Notes: generated by a model not told the origin, from the letters alone. A stretch of 64,000 bases of DNA from Haemophilus paraphrohaemolyticus (GCF_002015045.1 NZ_MUXX01000012.1:376097-440096); one strand, 5' to 3'. Positions 9,786-19,868 are shown, counted from the stretch's first letter. A program made the numbers and translations.

Positions 9786-10454
9786 ATGCAACAAGCCATC
9801 ATCTTCGATATGGACGGTGTAATCGTCGATACTGAATTTTTAGAATACGACTTGCAAGCCCAGTTTATTGAAAACATCAAAGAATACGATCGCACTTTAA
9901 CGCCCTTTGAGCGTTCAGAAGTGGTGGGCAAAGGCTTGAGCGAAATTCCTGAAATCGTGAAAAAATTAATCGGTTCATCGTTGCCGTTGGAAGAAATCAA
10001 ACAACGTTATTTTGATTTCTTCAAACAACTTTTCAGCACCGTAGATTAGCGTTCTATTTTCCGTGCGGATATTTTGGAAATCATCGAGTTCGCCAAGCAA
10101 AACCAAATTAAATTAGCCGTGGCGTCCTCTTCTCGCTTGGAGCATATTCAAAACATTCTGACGGAATGTGGTATTATTCAGCACTTTGATTTTATCGTCA
10201 GCGGTGAGCAGTTTAAACGTAGTAAACCTGATCCAACGATTTACAATTACACGTTGGAAAAACTAGGCGTGCAGGCTAAAAGTGCGGTTGCCATTGAAGA
10301 TTCTTTTTTCGGCATTCAAGCCGCCCAAGCAGCCGGCATTCCCGTGATTGCTTATGAAGAAAAACGTATGCATATTGACCAATCCCGCGCGGAATATTGC
10401 GGTAAAAATATGCTGGAAATTTTAGCGATTATTAAACAATTACACGCTCATTAA
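9786..10454 (+). pseudogene. HAD-family phosphatase/phosphoglucomutase-like gene with in-frame stop
   Basis: One frame codes for a complete HAD hydrolase of subfamily beta-phosphoglucomutase type, except for TAG at 10047-10049, codon 88 of 223 (222 sense positions plus the final stop). Before the stop it has the nucleophile motif FDMDGVIVDTE and a helical cap; after it, motif II ASSS, motif III KPDP and the acidic motif IV IEDSFFGIQAA. The same frame continues on both sides, so a single substitution could explain the break. A good AGAAGGA Shine-Dalgarno precedes ATG 9786. A Hin-type USS core (AAGTGCGGT) lies inside at 10280-10288. Substrate unknown. A sequencing error or read-through cannot be excluded. 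Confidence 0.85.
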
Positions 10455-10544
10455 AAAATAATGGAAATGAAATGATTACAAATTGTAACCACTTAAAAAT
10501 GCTAAATTTAACAAATTAAAATAACCTTACTTAAAGAGAAAACC

Positions 10545-12116
10545 ATGACAAACATTCACAACCATAAAATCCTGATCCTCGACTTTGGGTCACAATATAC
10601 TCAACTGATTGCACGTCGCGTACGTGAAATTGGCGTGTACTGCGAACTTTGGGCTTGGGATGTAACCGAACAACAAATTCGTGAATTTGCCCCAACGGGT
10701 ATTATTCTTTCTGGTGGCCCAGAAAGTACCACTGAAGCAAATAGCCCTCGTGCACCTGAATATGTATTTAATGCTGGTGTACCAGTATTAGGCGTTTGCT
10801 ATGGAATGCAAACTATGGCAATGCAACTTGGAGGTTTAACTGAAACATCAAACCATCGTGAATTTGGCTATGCCTCTGTAAACTTACAAGCAAACGACAG
10901 CTTATTTGCAAATTTAAACGATAATTCGACCGCTTCTGAGCCAAAATTAGACGTTTGGATGAGCCACGGTGATAAAGTGACTCGTTTACCTCAAAATTTC
11001 CAAGTAACAGGGACTACCCCAACCTGCCCAATTGCCGCAATGTCAGACGAAAGCCGTCGTTTCTACGGTGTACAGTTCCACCCAGAAGTGACCCACACGA
11101 AAAGTGGTTTGGCATTATTAACTAACTTCGTGGTGAACATCTGTGGTTGCGAAACCAAATGGACGGCAGAAAATATCATTGAAGATGCCGTCGCACGTAT
11201 TAAAGCACAAGTGGGCAACGACGAAGTAATTTTAGGCTTATCAGGCGGTGTAGATTCTTCTGTTGTAGCGTTGTTATTACACAAAGCTATTGGCAAAAAC
11301 TTGCACTGTGTCTTCGTAGATAACGGTTTACTTCGCTTAAACGAAGGCGATCAAGTGATGGAAATGTTCGGCAATAAATTTGGCTTGAATATTACTCGAG
11401 TAAATGCAGAAGATCGCTTCTTAAGCGAATTGGCAGGTGTGGATGAACCGGAAGTGAAACGCAAAATCATCGGTAAAGTGTTCGTAGACGTGTTCGACGA
11501 TGTGTCGAAAAAACACCCTAACGTAAAATGGTTGGCTCAAGGCACGATCTACCCAGACGTGATCGAATCTGCCGCTAGCAAAACCGGCAAAGCCCACGTG
11601 ATTAAATCGCACCACAACGTGGGTGGCTTACCAGACTATATGAAACTTGGCTTAGTTGAACCTTTACGTGAATTGTTCAAAGACGAAGTACGCAAAATCG
11701 GCTTGGCATTAGGCTTACCGGCTGAAATGATCAACCGCCACCCATTCCCAGGCCCAGGCTTAGGTGTGCGTGTATTAGGCGAAGTGAAAAAAGAATACTG
11801 CGATTTATTACGCCGTGCAGATGCTATCTTCATTGAAGAATTACACAATGCGGATTGGTATTACAAAGTCAGCCAAGCCTTCACCGTGTTCCTACCGGTG
11901 AAATCCGTAGGCGTAATGGGCGACGGTCGTAAATATGACTGGGTGGTTTCCCTCCGTGCTGTCGAAACTATCGACTTTATGACTGCACATTGGGCTCATC
12001 TGCCGTATGACTTACTCGGCAAAATCTCCAACCGCATCATCAACGAAGTGAATGGTATTTCTCGCGTGGTGTATGACATAAGTGGAAAACCGCCAGCGAC
12101 GATTGAGTGGGAATAA
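10545..12116 (+). CDS. guaA: GMP synthase (glutamine-hydrolysing)
   Basis: Converts XMP to GMP using glutamine and ATP. The 523-residue product has the class I glutamine amidotransferase domain (nucleophile Cys85 in GVCYGMQT, His179 and Glu181 in FHPEVTH), the ATP pyrophosphatase domain (P-loop SGGVDSS at 233-239) and the dimerisation domain ending [20 protein letters not shown] precedes the ATG. In relatives guaA normally follows guaB directly; here two genes separate them, and the 90-base upstream gap is AT-rich, so guaA may need its own promoter. Confidence 0.98.
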   Translation: MTNIHNHKILILDFGSQYTQLIARRVREIGVYCELWAWDVTEQQIREFAPTGIILSGGPESTTEANSPRAPEYVFNAGVPVLGVCYGMQTMAMQLGGLTETSNHREFGYASVNLQANDSLFANLNDNSTASEPKLDVWMSHGDKVTRLPQNFQVTGTTPTCPIAAMSDESRRFYGVQFHPEVTHTKSGLALLTNFVVNICGCETKWTAENIIEDAVARIKAQVGNDEVILGLSGGVDSSVVALLLHKAIGKNLHCVFVDNGLLRLNEGDQVMEMFGNKFGLNITRVNAEDRFLSELAGVDEPEVKRKIIGKVFVDVFDDVSKKHPNVKWLAQGTIYPDVIESAASKTGKAHVIKSHHNVGGLPDYMKLGLVEPLRELFKDEVRKIGLALGLPAEMINRHPFPGPGLGVRVLGEVKKEYCDLLRRADAIFIEELHNADWYYKVSQAFTVFLPVKSVGVMGDGRKYDWVVSLRAVETIDFMTAHWAHLPYDLLGKISNRIINEVNGISRVVYDISGKPPATIEWE

Positions 12117-12162
12117 AAACCCAGCTTTTCATCCTATTTCAATTCATTTCAAAATGACCTCA

Positions 12163-12188
12163 AAGCCTTGTGAAAGCAAGGCTTTTTT
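12163..12188 (+). terminator. guaA intrinsic terminator
   Basis: Perfect 9-bp stem AAAGCCTTG (12163-12171) with CAAGGCTTT (12178-12186), 6-base loop, then T run. Confidence 0.9.
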
Positions 12189-12222
12189 GTTATCAAGATC
12201 ACAGACAAAGAAGATCACATCC

Positions 12223-12549
12223 GATAGAACCCGGCTAAATTTATTACATTTGGAGAAACATAATGAAAAAACAGCTGATTTTGCCAATAAAAACGTAGAA
12301 GGTTGTTTATATGACCGCACAACATTAAAAGATAAAAAAGTCCTTCCTGAAATTACACTTAAAAAAGAACGATAATGTCCGTAGATAGCATCGCAAGTTT
12401 TGGTGATGTGGCTCATGCAAATATTGATGGAGTACAAGTGTGCACACCTTATGCAGGTACGTTTATGGGGACATAATGTCGAAGAGGTAGACGGATTTGT
12501 TTTAGATGATCGTCATAACCTTTATGAAGCCTTTGCAGGTAAAAAATAA
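12223..12549 (+). pseudogene. decayed 3' end of a surface lipoprotein gene (TbpB-like barrel, tentative)
   Basis: Between guaA and the autotransporter lie three protein-like pieces in shifting frames. The first (ADFANKNVEGCLYD...ITLKKER) ends at 12375; the second (FGDVAHANIDGVQ...PYAGTF) ends at 12474; the third (WGHNVEEVDGFVLDD...YEAFAGKK) ends with TAA at 12547-12549. They read like successive strands of the C-terminal barrel of transferrin-binding-protein-B-like lipoproteins, whose last strands typically read GPNAEEVGG...AFGGKK. At least two frameshifts are needed, and no signal peptide or start is present. The family assignment is from pattern memory and is tentative; the decayed state is clear. 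Confidence 0.4.
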
Positions 12550-12562
12550 CGCCTATAAACTT

Positions 12563-12592
12563 AAAAAAACCACCGCTAAACGGTGGTTTTTT
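12563..12592. terminator. bidirectional terminator
   Basis: CCACCG (12570-12575) and CGGTGG (12581-12586) form the stem, flanked by seven A and six T bases. It would end the remnant's transcript on the plus strand and the autotransporter transcript on the minus strand. Confidence 0.85.
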
Positions 12593-12699
12593 GTGAGAAA
12601 ACAACATTACCTTTTTTAAATCGTTAGACGTATCATATAGTAGTAATTTTCATTGAAATAGCCTACTAACCAAAGCCGACAAACTCAATAATGAGTTTC

Positions 12700-15600
12700 T
12701 TACCAACTAAAGCCCACTTTTACCACACCAAATTTTTGCGGTGCGACATCAGAACCTTTAAGCATTCCGAGGTAAGTGCTGAAATTCCATTGGTTGAACT
12801 GTGCGCTTAAGCCAAGTTCGTGGGTGAAATAACGTCCGAATTGTTGTTTCATTGCCACATCGTTTACGCTTAACGTTCCATCAATCGCAAGTTTGCGTTG
12901 GGTCGCATCATAATAGTTAGTCGTGAAACTTGGGATCACTTTCATATCGTTCAGATCGAAAGTTTTATCAAGTTTAATGCCTACACGGTAAGCGGTTAAG
13001 TGTAAGGCTTTACTGTCAATTTTCGCTTCGGAAAGATTATAATTTGCCCCAGATAAACGATAGTAACGTACACCCATAGAAGGTTGTACATTCATCCAAC
13101 CGCTAAGATCCCAACTTGCTCCAAGGTTTCCGCCTACATTGAAGATATTGCGATGAAATGCGTTATCCACACCGTCAAATTTCATCGTATTGCGGCTGCG
13201 ACCATAACCTAAATCCATACTTGCGAAAATGCCGTTGTCCCAGTTGCCTTTCACAAATGCATTGACCGAGGTTAAATGATTTTTGCCTGAAACATTCTCA
13301 TCAAACTCATTGTTTGCACGAGAATCGGAAAGTATAGCCCCGATTTTCACGTTGTCCGTCACATCTTGAGCTACGCCGATTTGCGTCAATGTTATCGTTT
13401 GTTTATAAGGGCGGTAATAATCGGAACGATAAGTCTGTTTAGTCGATTCCGTATTCACCCACACATTAGATGGATCTTGGCTCAATAAATGGCGGTCAAG
13501 ATTATGCCCAATTTGCAATGCGCCGTTTACATTCGCTGACAACTCCGATAGTGCTGTATTCGAATAACGGCTGATCAACTGTGATTGAACTGGTATGGAC
13601 ACTGTTCCTGATTGCGTGCTTAAAAAGTGTTGAACTTCTTGCTCAGTTTGGTAAGCCTTATTAAGGCTATCTAATAATGCTAATACAGCCTTATTTAAGG
13701 AAGACTGTGCAATATCCGTCTTACCTTGGTTACCTTGAGCATTAGCTAATGCTTGTTGTGCCAACTCTATACGTTCAATACTTGCATCAATTTCCTCTTC
13801 AAATAAAGTAACATTACCTTCATTCGCTACTTTAGCCACTTTCCGACATATATCAGAAGATAAATTCTGAGCTTCGCAAAGCTGTTGAGCTCGAGCTATA
13901 CTACTAGACAAACCAGCCTGTAAACGATTCATTTCCTCCAATACATTATCTTGGCGAGATTCAATTGAATGTAAATCTGTTTTTGTTTGATTAACTAGAT
14001 TCAATAACTTTTGAACTTCCTGTTGGCTACGAGTCTCTTGCTCGCTCAAACTACGATATTCATTGCGTTGTCTTTCTAATAAAACTTTTAATTGAGTAAA
14101 TTGTTTATATAGTTTACCACGTTTAATAAAACGAATACGAGCTGTTTGATTATACTCTGAGTTAGCTTGATTGTAGCTATTAGTTGTATTGCGCATATCC
14201 TCTAATAGGCGAGCTGCACGATTCCGATCAATTTTATTCAGACCTTCCGCTTTTGCATGTGAGCTTCGTAAACGTACTAACTCATTCTCTTTATCTGCTA
14301 AAGCTTGATGTACAACATTAAACTCACGCTGACTATTTGCTACTAACTCAGGATTAATACCGAAATGTAATTCAGCATCACGCAATGGATTATATAAACG
14401 GTAATCATTGTTGAAGTTAGCTAAAATATAGCGATATGCACCTAAATCCACAAAACCATTTTCCAAAGCAAAATGTGCATTTTGACGATGCTGATTAGGA
14501 TGATTCAATTTGACCAAACTCAATGGGTTTACGCTTTTCGGCTCTTCCCCTGTATTTTTCAGTGATAGCAAATAATTACCTGAGGCTAACCCATTGATAA
14601 CCACATTGTCACCACGGCTTTCCGCTACATTCGTTAAGAAACGGAAATGTCCATTACCTGTTAATTGCCCATCCACTACCAACTGGTTGAATTTCACCCA
14701 TCCTTTGTAAGTAGAACTCATCTCATCATATAAACTATTGAGCGTTATCTGGCTATTAGGTGCAAGAAACAAATTTCCAACAACACTATTATTGTTTAAT
14801 GTCCATTCACTATGTGGTAACAAATTAACTTGTGTTTCTGCACCTACTGAATTAATACGCCCCATTAAATGAGCCTTGCCTAAACTAAACTGGCTCTGAT
14901 GTTCTAACGAAACATCACCATATACACTTGTTACAGGTACGCTATTAAATGCAGCTTGAGAAATAACGGCCTTTTCTGAACATTTTGTTGTACCACTATA
15001 ACTTTCTCGAATACATTCATCAGATTTACCTTGTGCAAATCCAAGTTGAATTTGAGCTTTATGGCGTGCATTAAAGTTACCTTCTAATACACTAACATTA
15101 CGACTGCTCTCAAGAGTCGCATTACCTGCCACATCAAATTCATTTGCTTTGAACTGTCGGTTAATCCAATTTTTTTCTTCAATTACCTCTTTTTTATTAA
15201 GATGGTCATAGGCGTGTGGAACGGGAACACCTGACAATAGCAACTTCCCATTTTCTACATAAATATTACCATTAAGATTCGTTCCTCCTGTTAAAGCCCA
15301 AATACTATTTGCAACTTGAGGACGATAAGCAATTGATAATCTTCCATTGTGATATCGCTGATCAGTTTCCCCCAAAAATCCGCTATACGTATCTAGATGT
15401 TTTCGGGCATTAGCTTCTGTTAATACTTTCTGAATAACCTCAGATTTATTATTTCCTAAAAATTCCCAGTCATTTGTGGTTTCCATATCCCAAGGGAAAT
15501 AGGCTCTAGGATTTTTTCCTTCTTTTAAACGAAAATAATCTAATCGGTTATTCCTATGATTATTTTTGTATTCATAAATCGCTAATGATGTCGTCGGCTG

Positions 15601-17217
15601 TTGCCCCCAATTTACCCATTCAATATCTTGTTGAGCAAAATTATCACGCCCAATAACGTTAATTTCGGCTGCTTGGGTACGACTATTATTAACAATTTTT
15701 GCACCATCATCCGAATTTTGAATTCTATGGAAAGTAAGATTGTGGCCATTTACATCTAAACGTCCACCACGAAAACCGAAATAGATATTATCAGGATTTA
15801 CTTGTTTATCGTTTGCTAAAACTACCGTGCCACGCCCACTAGTAATCCCCACTTGGTTAAAGGCTTGTTGCTGACCATTTAACGATTTTTGGTCAAGAAC
15901 AACTGTGCCCTCGCCTACACTAATATCCCCTAAATTTTTGCCTTGACCATCAACATAAAGCGTACCTGTTCCAAGTTTTGACAAGCGATCATTTTTAGGA
16001 TTTTTTACATGCCAATTAACCGTTTTATTGCCATTAACTACAACCCCAGCCCCAAGCCAAGTCACATCATTACTATCAGTTCTAACTATCGCATTTTGGT
16101 TAAAATGTAAGGCACCTGCACCTTGGTTAATACTCTCTTTTAACACAAGAGTTGAACCATCACGTCCAGTAAAATGCACCGTTTTTCCATTATCTAACGA
16201 CGGACGTTGGCGACTTTCATCTTTAGACGCCACATTTAAATTTGTAACAGGAATTTCGACTGCTTGATTGCCACTTTGTAGTACACTCTTACCCACACCT
16301 CGATTTTGCCATGAGTAAGTTGAGCCATTTAGACTTACTGTCATTTCATCATTTTCAAATGCACGATGAATAGAATCAGGCTGTATAATTGTATAAATAT
16401 TATTTTTACCATCATAGCCATTGAAAGTAGAAAGCACGCCCGCTAATACCCAACGCTGCTCTTTAGCATCATAAGCAAGTAAAGCTGAACCACTATCACC
16501 TGGTAAGCCATAGGTGCCCAACATTTCATAAAGATCACCACTAAATAGTACCCAATTATCCATTGAACTATTTGGTTTAAGCGGGGTACCACCTGTAAGA
16601 TAATTATAAGCGGAAGTAAGAGATGTCTTTTCTTTACTATCTTTATTACGTAAATATTGACGCCCAGATCCCACTCGTACAAAATACGGGTAACGCTCTT
16701 TATCTAAAAACGCACCATTTTTTGGTCCTGTTTTTCTATTGTTATCAAAAGCGATATTATTCAATGGAATTGGGGTAACTTCAGTAACCAGTTTATGCAA
16801 ACGAGGGGAATGGAAGTCGTATTTATCGTGATTATTACGATCAGTAATCAAATAATCAAAGTGATGGTTATCTGTATTATTACTATTTTCACCGAATTGC
16901 ACAGAACCATAGCCACTATTGTGTTTAACACTAGCGATATATTGAGGATTAAACAAGGTTGCTACACCACTTACTCGGCTAGCCACATGTAAATCTGGCA
17001 TTGGTAAATTCGGTAACATTGTACCTACTGATTTACCTTGTTTATCCAGGATAGGAATATTTTTTGCACCGACAAAGAATTGCCCTTTATTCTCAGCAAA
17101 ATCGCGGAAATATTGATAGTCCACATCATTGCGAACCATTGAGGCTTGCATCCCTGCACACATCACAGCAACATTTAACGCAATAAAAGTTGGACGAAAA
17201 ATGTTTGATTTAGACAT
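12700..17217 (-). CDS. S6-family serine protease autotransporter (IgA1 protease/Hap-like)
   Basis: A 1505-residue type Va secreted protease. The signal peptide spans about 1-26. The chymotrypsin-like passenger has His99 (ASVKHN), Asp134 in the YDFHSPRL motif and Ser242 in GDSGSALLAYD, so the triad is complete. A long beta-helical part follows. Residues about 978-1198 form an unusually long predicted helical/coiled-coil linker with a Cys1114-Cys1124 pair. The translocator barrel covers about 1235-1505 and ends GFSW with the terminal aromatic. The relatives are IgA1 proteases, Hap and SPATEs; the substrate cannot be read from sequence. The ATG lies directly after the T run of the pepN terminator, with GAGGG from its 3' arm as the Shine-Dalgarno. 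Confidence 0.92.
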   Translation of the reverse strand: MSKSNIFRPTFIALNVAVMCAGMQASMVRNDVDYQYFRDFAENKGQFFVGAKNIPILDKQGKSVGTMLPNLPMPDLHVASRVSGVATLFNPQYIASVKHNSGYGSVQFGENSNNTDNHHFDYLITDRNNHDKYDFHSPRLHKLVTEVTPIPLNNIAFDNNRKTGPKNGAFLDKERYPYFVRVGSGRQYLRNKDSKEKTSLTSAYNYLTGGTPLKPNSSMDNWVLFSGDLYEMLGTYGLPGDSGSALLAYDAKEQRWVLAGVLSTFNGYDGKNNIYTIIQPDSIHRAFENDEMTVSLNGSTYSWQNRGVGKSVLQSGNQAVEIPVTNLNVASKDESRQRPSLDNGKTVHFTGRDGSTLVLKESINQGAGALHFNQNAIVRTDSNDVTWLGAGVVVNGNKTVNWHVKNPKNDRLSKLGTGTLYVDGQGKNLGDISVGEGTVVLDQKSLNGQQQAFNQVGITSGRGTVVLANDKQVNPDNIYFGFRGGRLDVNGHNLTFHRIQNSDDGAKIVNNSRTQAAEINVIGRDNFAQQDIEWVNWGQQPTTSLAIYEYKNNHRNNRLDYFRLKEGKNPRAYFPWDMETTNDWEFLGNNKSEVIQKVLTEANARKHLDTYSGFLGETDQRYHNGRLSIAYRPQVANSIWALTGGTNLNGNIYVENGKLLLSGVPVPHAYDHLNKKEVIEEKNWINRQFKANEFDVAGNATLESSRNVSVLEGNFNARHKAQIQLGFAQGKSDECIRESYSGTTKCSEKAVISQAAFNSVPVTSVYGDVSLEHQSQFSLGKAHLMGRINSVGAETQVNLLPHSEWTLNNNSVVGNLFLAPNSQITLNSLYDEMSSTYKGWVKFNQLVVDGQLTGNGHFRFLTNVAESRGDNVVINGLASGNYLLSLKNTGEEPKSVNPLSLVKLNHPNQHRQNAHFALENGFVDLGAYRYILANFNNDYRLYNPLRDAELHFGINPELVANSQREFNVVHQALADKENELVRLRSSHAKAEGLNKIDRNRAARLLEDMRNTTNSYNQANSEYNQTARIRFIKRGKLYKQFTQLKVLLERQRNEYRSLSEQETRSQQEVQKLLNLVNQTKTDLHSIESRQDNVLEEMNRLQAGLSSSIARAQQLCEAQNLSSDICRKVAKVANEGNVTLFEEEIDASIERIELAQQALANAQGNQGKTDIAQSSLNKAVLALLDSLNKAYQTEQEVQHFLSTQSGTVSIPVQSQLISRYSNTALSELSANVNGALQIGHNLDRHLLSQDPSNVWVNTESTKQTYRSDYYRPYKQTITLTQIGVAQDVTDNVKIGAILSDSRANNEFDENVSGKNHLTSVNAFVKGNWDNGIFASMDLGYGRSRNTMKFDGVDNAFHRNIFNVGGNLGASWDLSGWMNVQPSMGVRYYRLSGANYNLSEAKIDSKALHLTAYRVGIKLDKTFDLNDMKVIPSFTTNYYDATQRKLAIDGTLSVNDVAMKQQFGRYFTHELGLSAQFNQWNFSTYLGMLKGSDVAPQKFGVVKVGFSW

Positions 17218-17250
17218 AAAAAACCCTCAGAATCTGGTTATTACTGAGGG
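17218..17250 (-). terminator. pepN terminator overlapping the autotransporter ribosome-binding site
   Basis: CCCTCAG (17224-17230) pairs with CTGAGGG (17244-17250). On the minus strand the second arm is followed by six T bases and then at once by the autotransporter ATG (17217-17215). GAGGG in that arm is the only good Shine-Dalgarno, six bases from the start. Terminator and ribosome-binding site therefore share bases. Confidence 0.75.
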
Positions 17251-17261
17251 TGATTTTAAAT

Positions 17262-19868
17262 TTAGTGTAAAGATTTGTCAATTTTCTCAAATAGGTCACG
17301 AGCCAAGTTATCAAGCCCTTTCAAGCGTTCTAAACCTCGACGCATCAAGGTTTGACGCTGACCATCATAGCGAGAAAGTTTGATCAACGGCTCAATTAAG
17401 CGAGAAGCTACTTGTGGATTGCTATCGTTTAATTTAATCAACATATCCACCAAGAAGCGGTAACCTGAACCATCAATATTATGGAAGGCTTTCGGATTTT
17501 GACTTGCGAATGCACCCACGACTGCACGCACGCGGTTTGGATTGTTGAAGTTAAAACTTCTGTGATGTAACAAGCCCTGCACAACATCCAATACATCTTC
17601 ATCTGGACGGGTGGCTTGCAATGCAAACCATTTATCCATCACCAAGCCATCTTGATACCATTGTGCTTCAAAGTCTGCTAACAATTCATCACGGCACTCT
17701 AATTCCGCTTTAGTTGCAGCTGAAAGTGCAGCAAGCGTATCGGTCATATTATTTGCCTGCTCATAGTGAGTTTTAACCAATTTCTCACCTAAATCGGTAA
17801 AGGCAAGGTAAGACAAGCAGACATTACGCAATGCACGTTTTGCGATATCTTGTTCGCAAACAAGATATGTACCGCATTTATTCGCATTATAAAGTTTGTA
17901 TAAACGGTCTTCAAAATAAGCCGCAATTGACTCAATGAGAAACTCACGTACTTTCGCAATACCCACAGGATCAATCGTGTCGAATAACTCGGCAAAATCG
18001 GTTTCTTTCGGCATCGTCAACATTAATGCGGTAAGTTGCGGATCTTCCACATTATCAAGCAACATCTCAATCGCAGAACCAAACTCGTGCGAGAATTGCA
18101 TCATTCCGCCTTGTTGCAAGCGGGTTAAATTTTCTTTTAATTCGCCATTAAAGAGAGATTGAATCGCATCCCAACGTACAAAATCATTTTTCACAAATTT
18201 CAATAAACTAATCAATTGGGATTTACTATAACTGAAATCTAACTTCACAGGGGCAGAAAAATCGCACAATAACGCAGGCACAGACTGAGCTTTCACGCCA
18301 AAAAATTCAAATGTTTGCTGGCTTTCCGTCACATTTAACACATCTGACATCTCCGATGCTTCGTTTCTTAGCGGTAAATTTTGACCGCTTGTAGGATCAA
18401 CCAACGCCACTTTAAGCGGAATATGCAAGCTGAGTTTCTCGACTTGATCTGCCGTTGCTGGAGTTTGCTGACTCACATGCAGACGATAAATATGGCGAGC
18501 TTCATTATACTCATCAGTAACCGTGAGAATTGGCGTACCTGATTGGCTATACCAACGACGGAATTGGGTTAAATCCACGCCAGAGGCACGTTCCATTGCG
18601 GAAACAAAGTCTTCGCAAGTCGCTGCCGTGCCATCATTTTCTGCCACATAAAGTTGCATTCCTTTTTGGAATTTCTCTTCACCTAAAAGCGTATGAATCA
18701 TTCTAATAACTTCCGCCCCTTTCTCGTAAACGGTCACAGTGTAGAAGTTATTCATCTCAATCACTTTTTCAGGACGAATTGGGTGTGCCATTGGGCTCGC
18801 ATCTTCGGCAAATTGTACGGTGCGTAACAACCGTACATCTTCAATACGTTTTGCAGGACGAGACCATAAATCCGAGGTAAATTCTTGATCGCGGAAGACC
18901 GTCAAGCCCTCTTTTAAGCTTAACTGGAACCAATCTCGACAAGTAATGCGGTTACCCGTCCAATTATGGAAATATTCGTGTGCGATCACACTTTCGATAT
19001 TGATGTAATCTTCATCAGTTGCAGTTTCTGGTTTTGCCAATACGAACTTAGAGTTAAAGACATTCAAGCCTTTATTCTCCATCGCGCCCATATTGAAGAA
19101 ATCAACTGCGACGATCATATAGATATCCAAATCGTATTCTAAACCGAAACGATCTTCGTCCCATTTCATCGCACGTTTTAAGCTCTCCATTGCCCAGCCT
19201 GCACGGTCTAGATTGCCCTTATCAACATAGATCTCAAGAGCCACTTCACGCCCACTTTTCGTGATGAATTTGTCTTGTAATAAATCAAAATCGCCCGCTA
19301 CCAATGCAAACAGATAGCTTGGTTTAAAGAACGGATCTTCCCACTCTACCCAATGGCGACCATCTGCCAATTCGCCTTGTGCAATACGGTTACCGTTCGA
19401 TAGTAAGAACGGATATTTTTCCTTACTCGCGGTGATTTTTGTGCGATATTTTGCAAGCACATCAGGTCTGTCCAACATATAAGTGATTTGACGGAAACCT
19501 TCCGCTTCGCACTGCGTACAAATTCCATCGCCCGACTGATACAAGCCTTGTAATGAGGTGTTCTGTGCTGGATTTAAGGCAGTTTCAATTTGCAATTGGA
19601 ATTTATCCGCTTGCGCTGCCACATTCACTGTTAATGACTCCGTATCTCGCTCAAATTCAACGTGCTCTTGCCCATTCAATTTTAACGAGAGGAAATCAAA
19701 GCTATGCCCATCTAATTTAAGATGAGTCGCCCCTTCAGTTTTACGCTCAACATTGAGCACAGAAGTCACAAATGTTCTCTCTGCATCAAGTTGAATGTCT
19801 AAATAAATCTCCGTGATCGTGAAATCAGGAGCACGATAGTCCTTACGGAATTTTGCTTTTGGTTGCAT
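17262..19868 (-). CDS. pepN: aminopeptidase N
   Basis: M1-family zinc aminopeptidase that trims N-terminal residues from peptides in the cytoplasm. The 868-residue product matches E. coli PepN in length. The exopeptidase motif GAMEN is at 261-265, zinc ligands HEYFH at 297-301 with Glu320 in LKEGLTVF, followed by the long helical C-terminal domain. The Shine-Dalgarno AGGACG precedes the ATG. It is a single gene closed by a hairpin that also abuts the autotransporter start. Confidence 0.97.
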   Translation of the reverse strand: MQPKAKFRKDYRAPDFTITEIYLDIQLDAERTFVTSVLNVERKTEGATHLKLDGHSFDFLSLKLNGQEHVEFERDTESLTVNVAAQADKFQLQIETALNPAQNTSLQGLYQSGDGICTQCEAEGFRQITYMLDRPDVLAKYRTKITASKEKYPFLLSNGNRIAQGELADGRHWVEWEDPFFKPSYLFALVAGDFDLLQDKFITKSGREVALEIYVDKGNLDRAGWAMESLKRAMKWDEDRFGLEYDLDIYMIVAVDFFNMGAMENKGLNVFNSKFVLAKPETATDEDYINIESVIAHEYFHNWTGNRITCRDWFQLSLKEGLTVFRDQEFTSDLWSRPAKRIEDVRLLRTVQFAEDASPMAHPIRPEKVIEMNNFYTVTVYEKGAEVIRMIHTLLGEEKFQKGMQLYVAENDGTAATCEDFVSAMERASGVDLTQFRRWYSQSGTPILTVTDEYNEARHIYRLHVSQQTPATADQVEKLSLHIPLKVALVDPTSGQNLPLRNEASEMSDVLNVTESQQTFEFFGVKAQSVPALLCDFSAPVKLDFSYSKSQLISLLKFVKNDFVRWDAIQSLFNGELKENLTRLQQGGMMQFSHEFGSAIEMLLDNVEDPQLTALMLTMPKETDFAELFDTIDPVGIAKVREFLIESIAAYFEDRLYKLYNANKCGTYLVCEQDIAKRALRNVCLSYLAFTDLGEKLVKTHYEQANNMTDTLAALSAATKAELECRDELLADFEAQWYQDGLVMDKWFALQATRPDEDVLDVVQGLLHHRSFNFNNPNRVRAVVGAFASQNPKAFHNIDGSGYRFLVDMLIKLNDSNPQVASRLIEPLIKLSRYDGQRQTLMRRGLERLKGLDNLARDLFEKIDKSLH

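Noticed and set aside
12082..12375. Open frame overlapping the end of guaA as a small gene
   Set aside because: It has no ribosome-binding site, begins inside guaA and crosses its terminator; only its last third is protein-like and belongs to the decayed lipoprotein remnant.
16770..16850. Apparent loss of the catalytic Asp in the autotransporter (PRLHKLVTE has His where some relatives have Asp or Asn)
   Set aside because: The catalytic Asp of Tsh/Hbp-type proteases is the one in DFHxPRL; Asp134 in YDFHSPRL is present, so the triad is complete.
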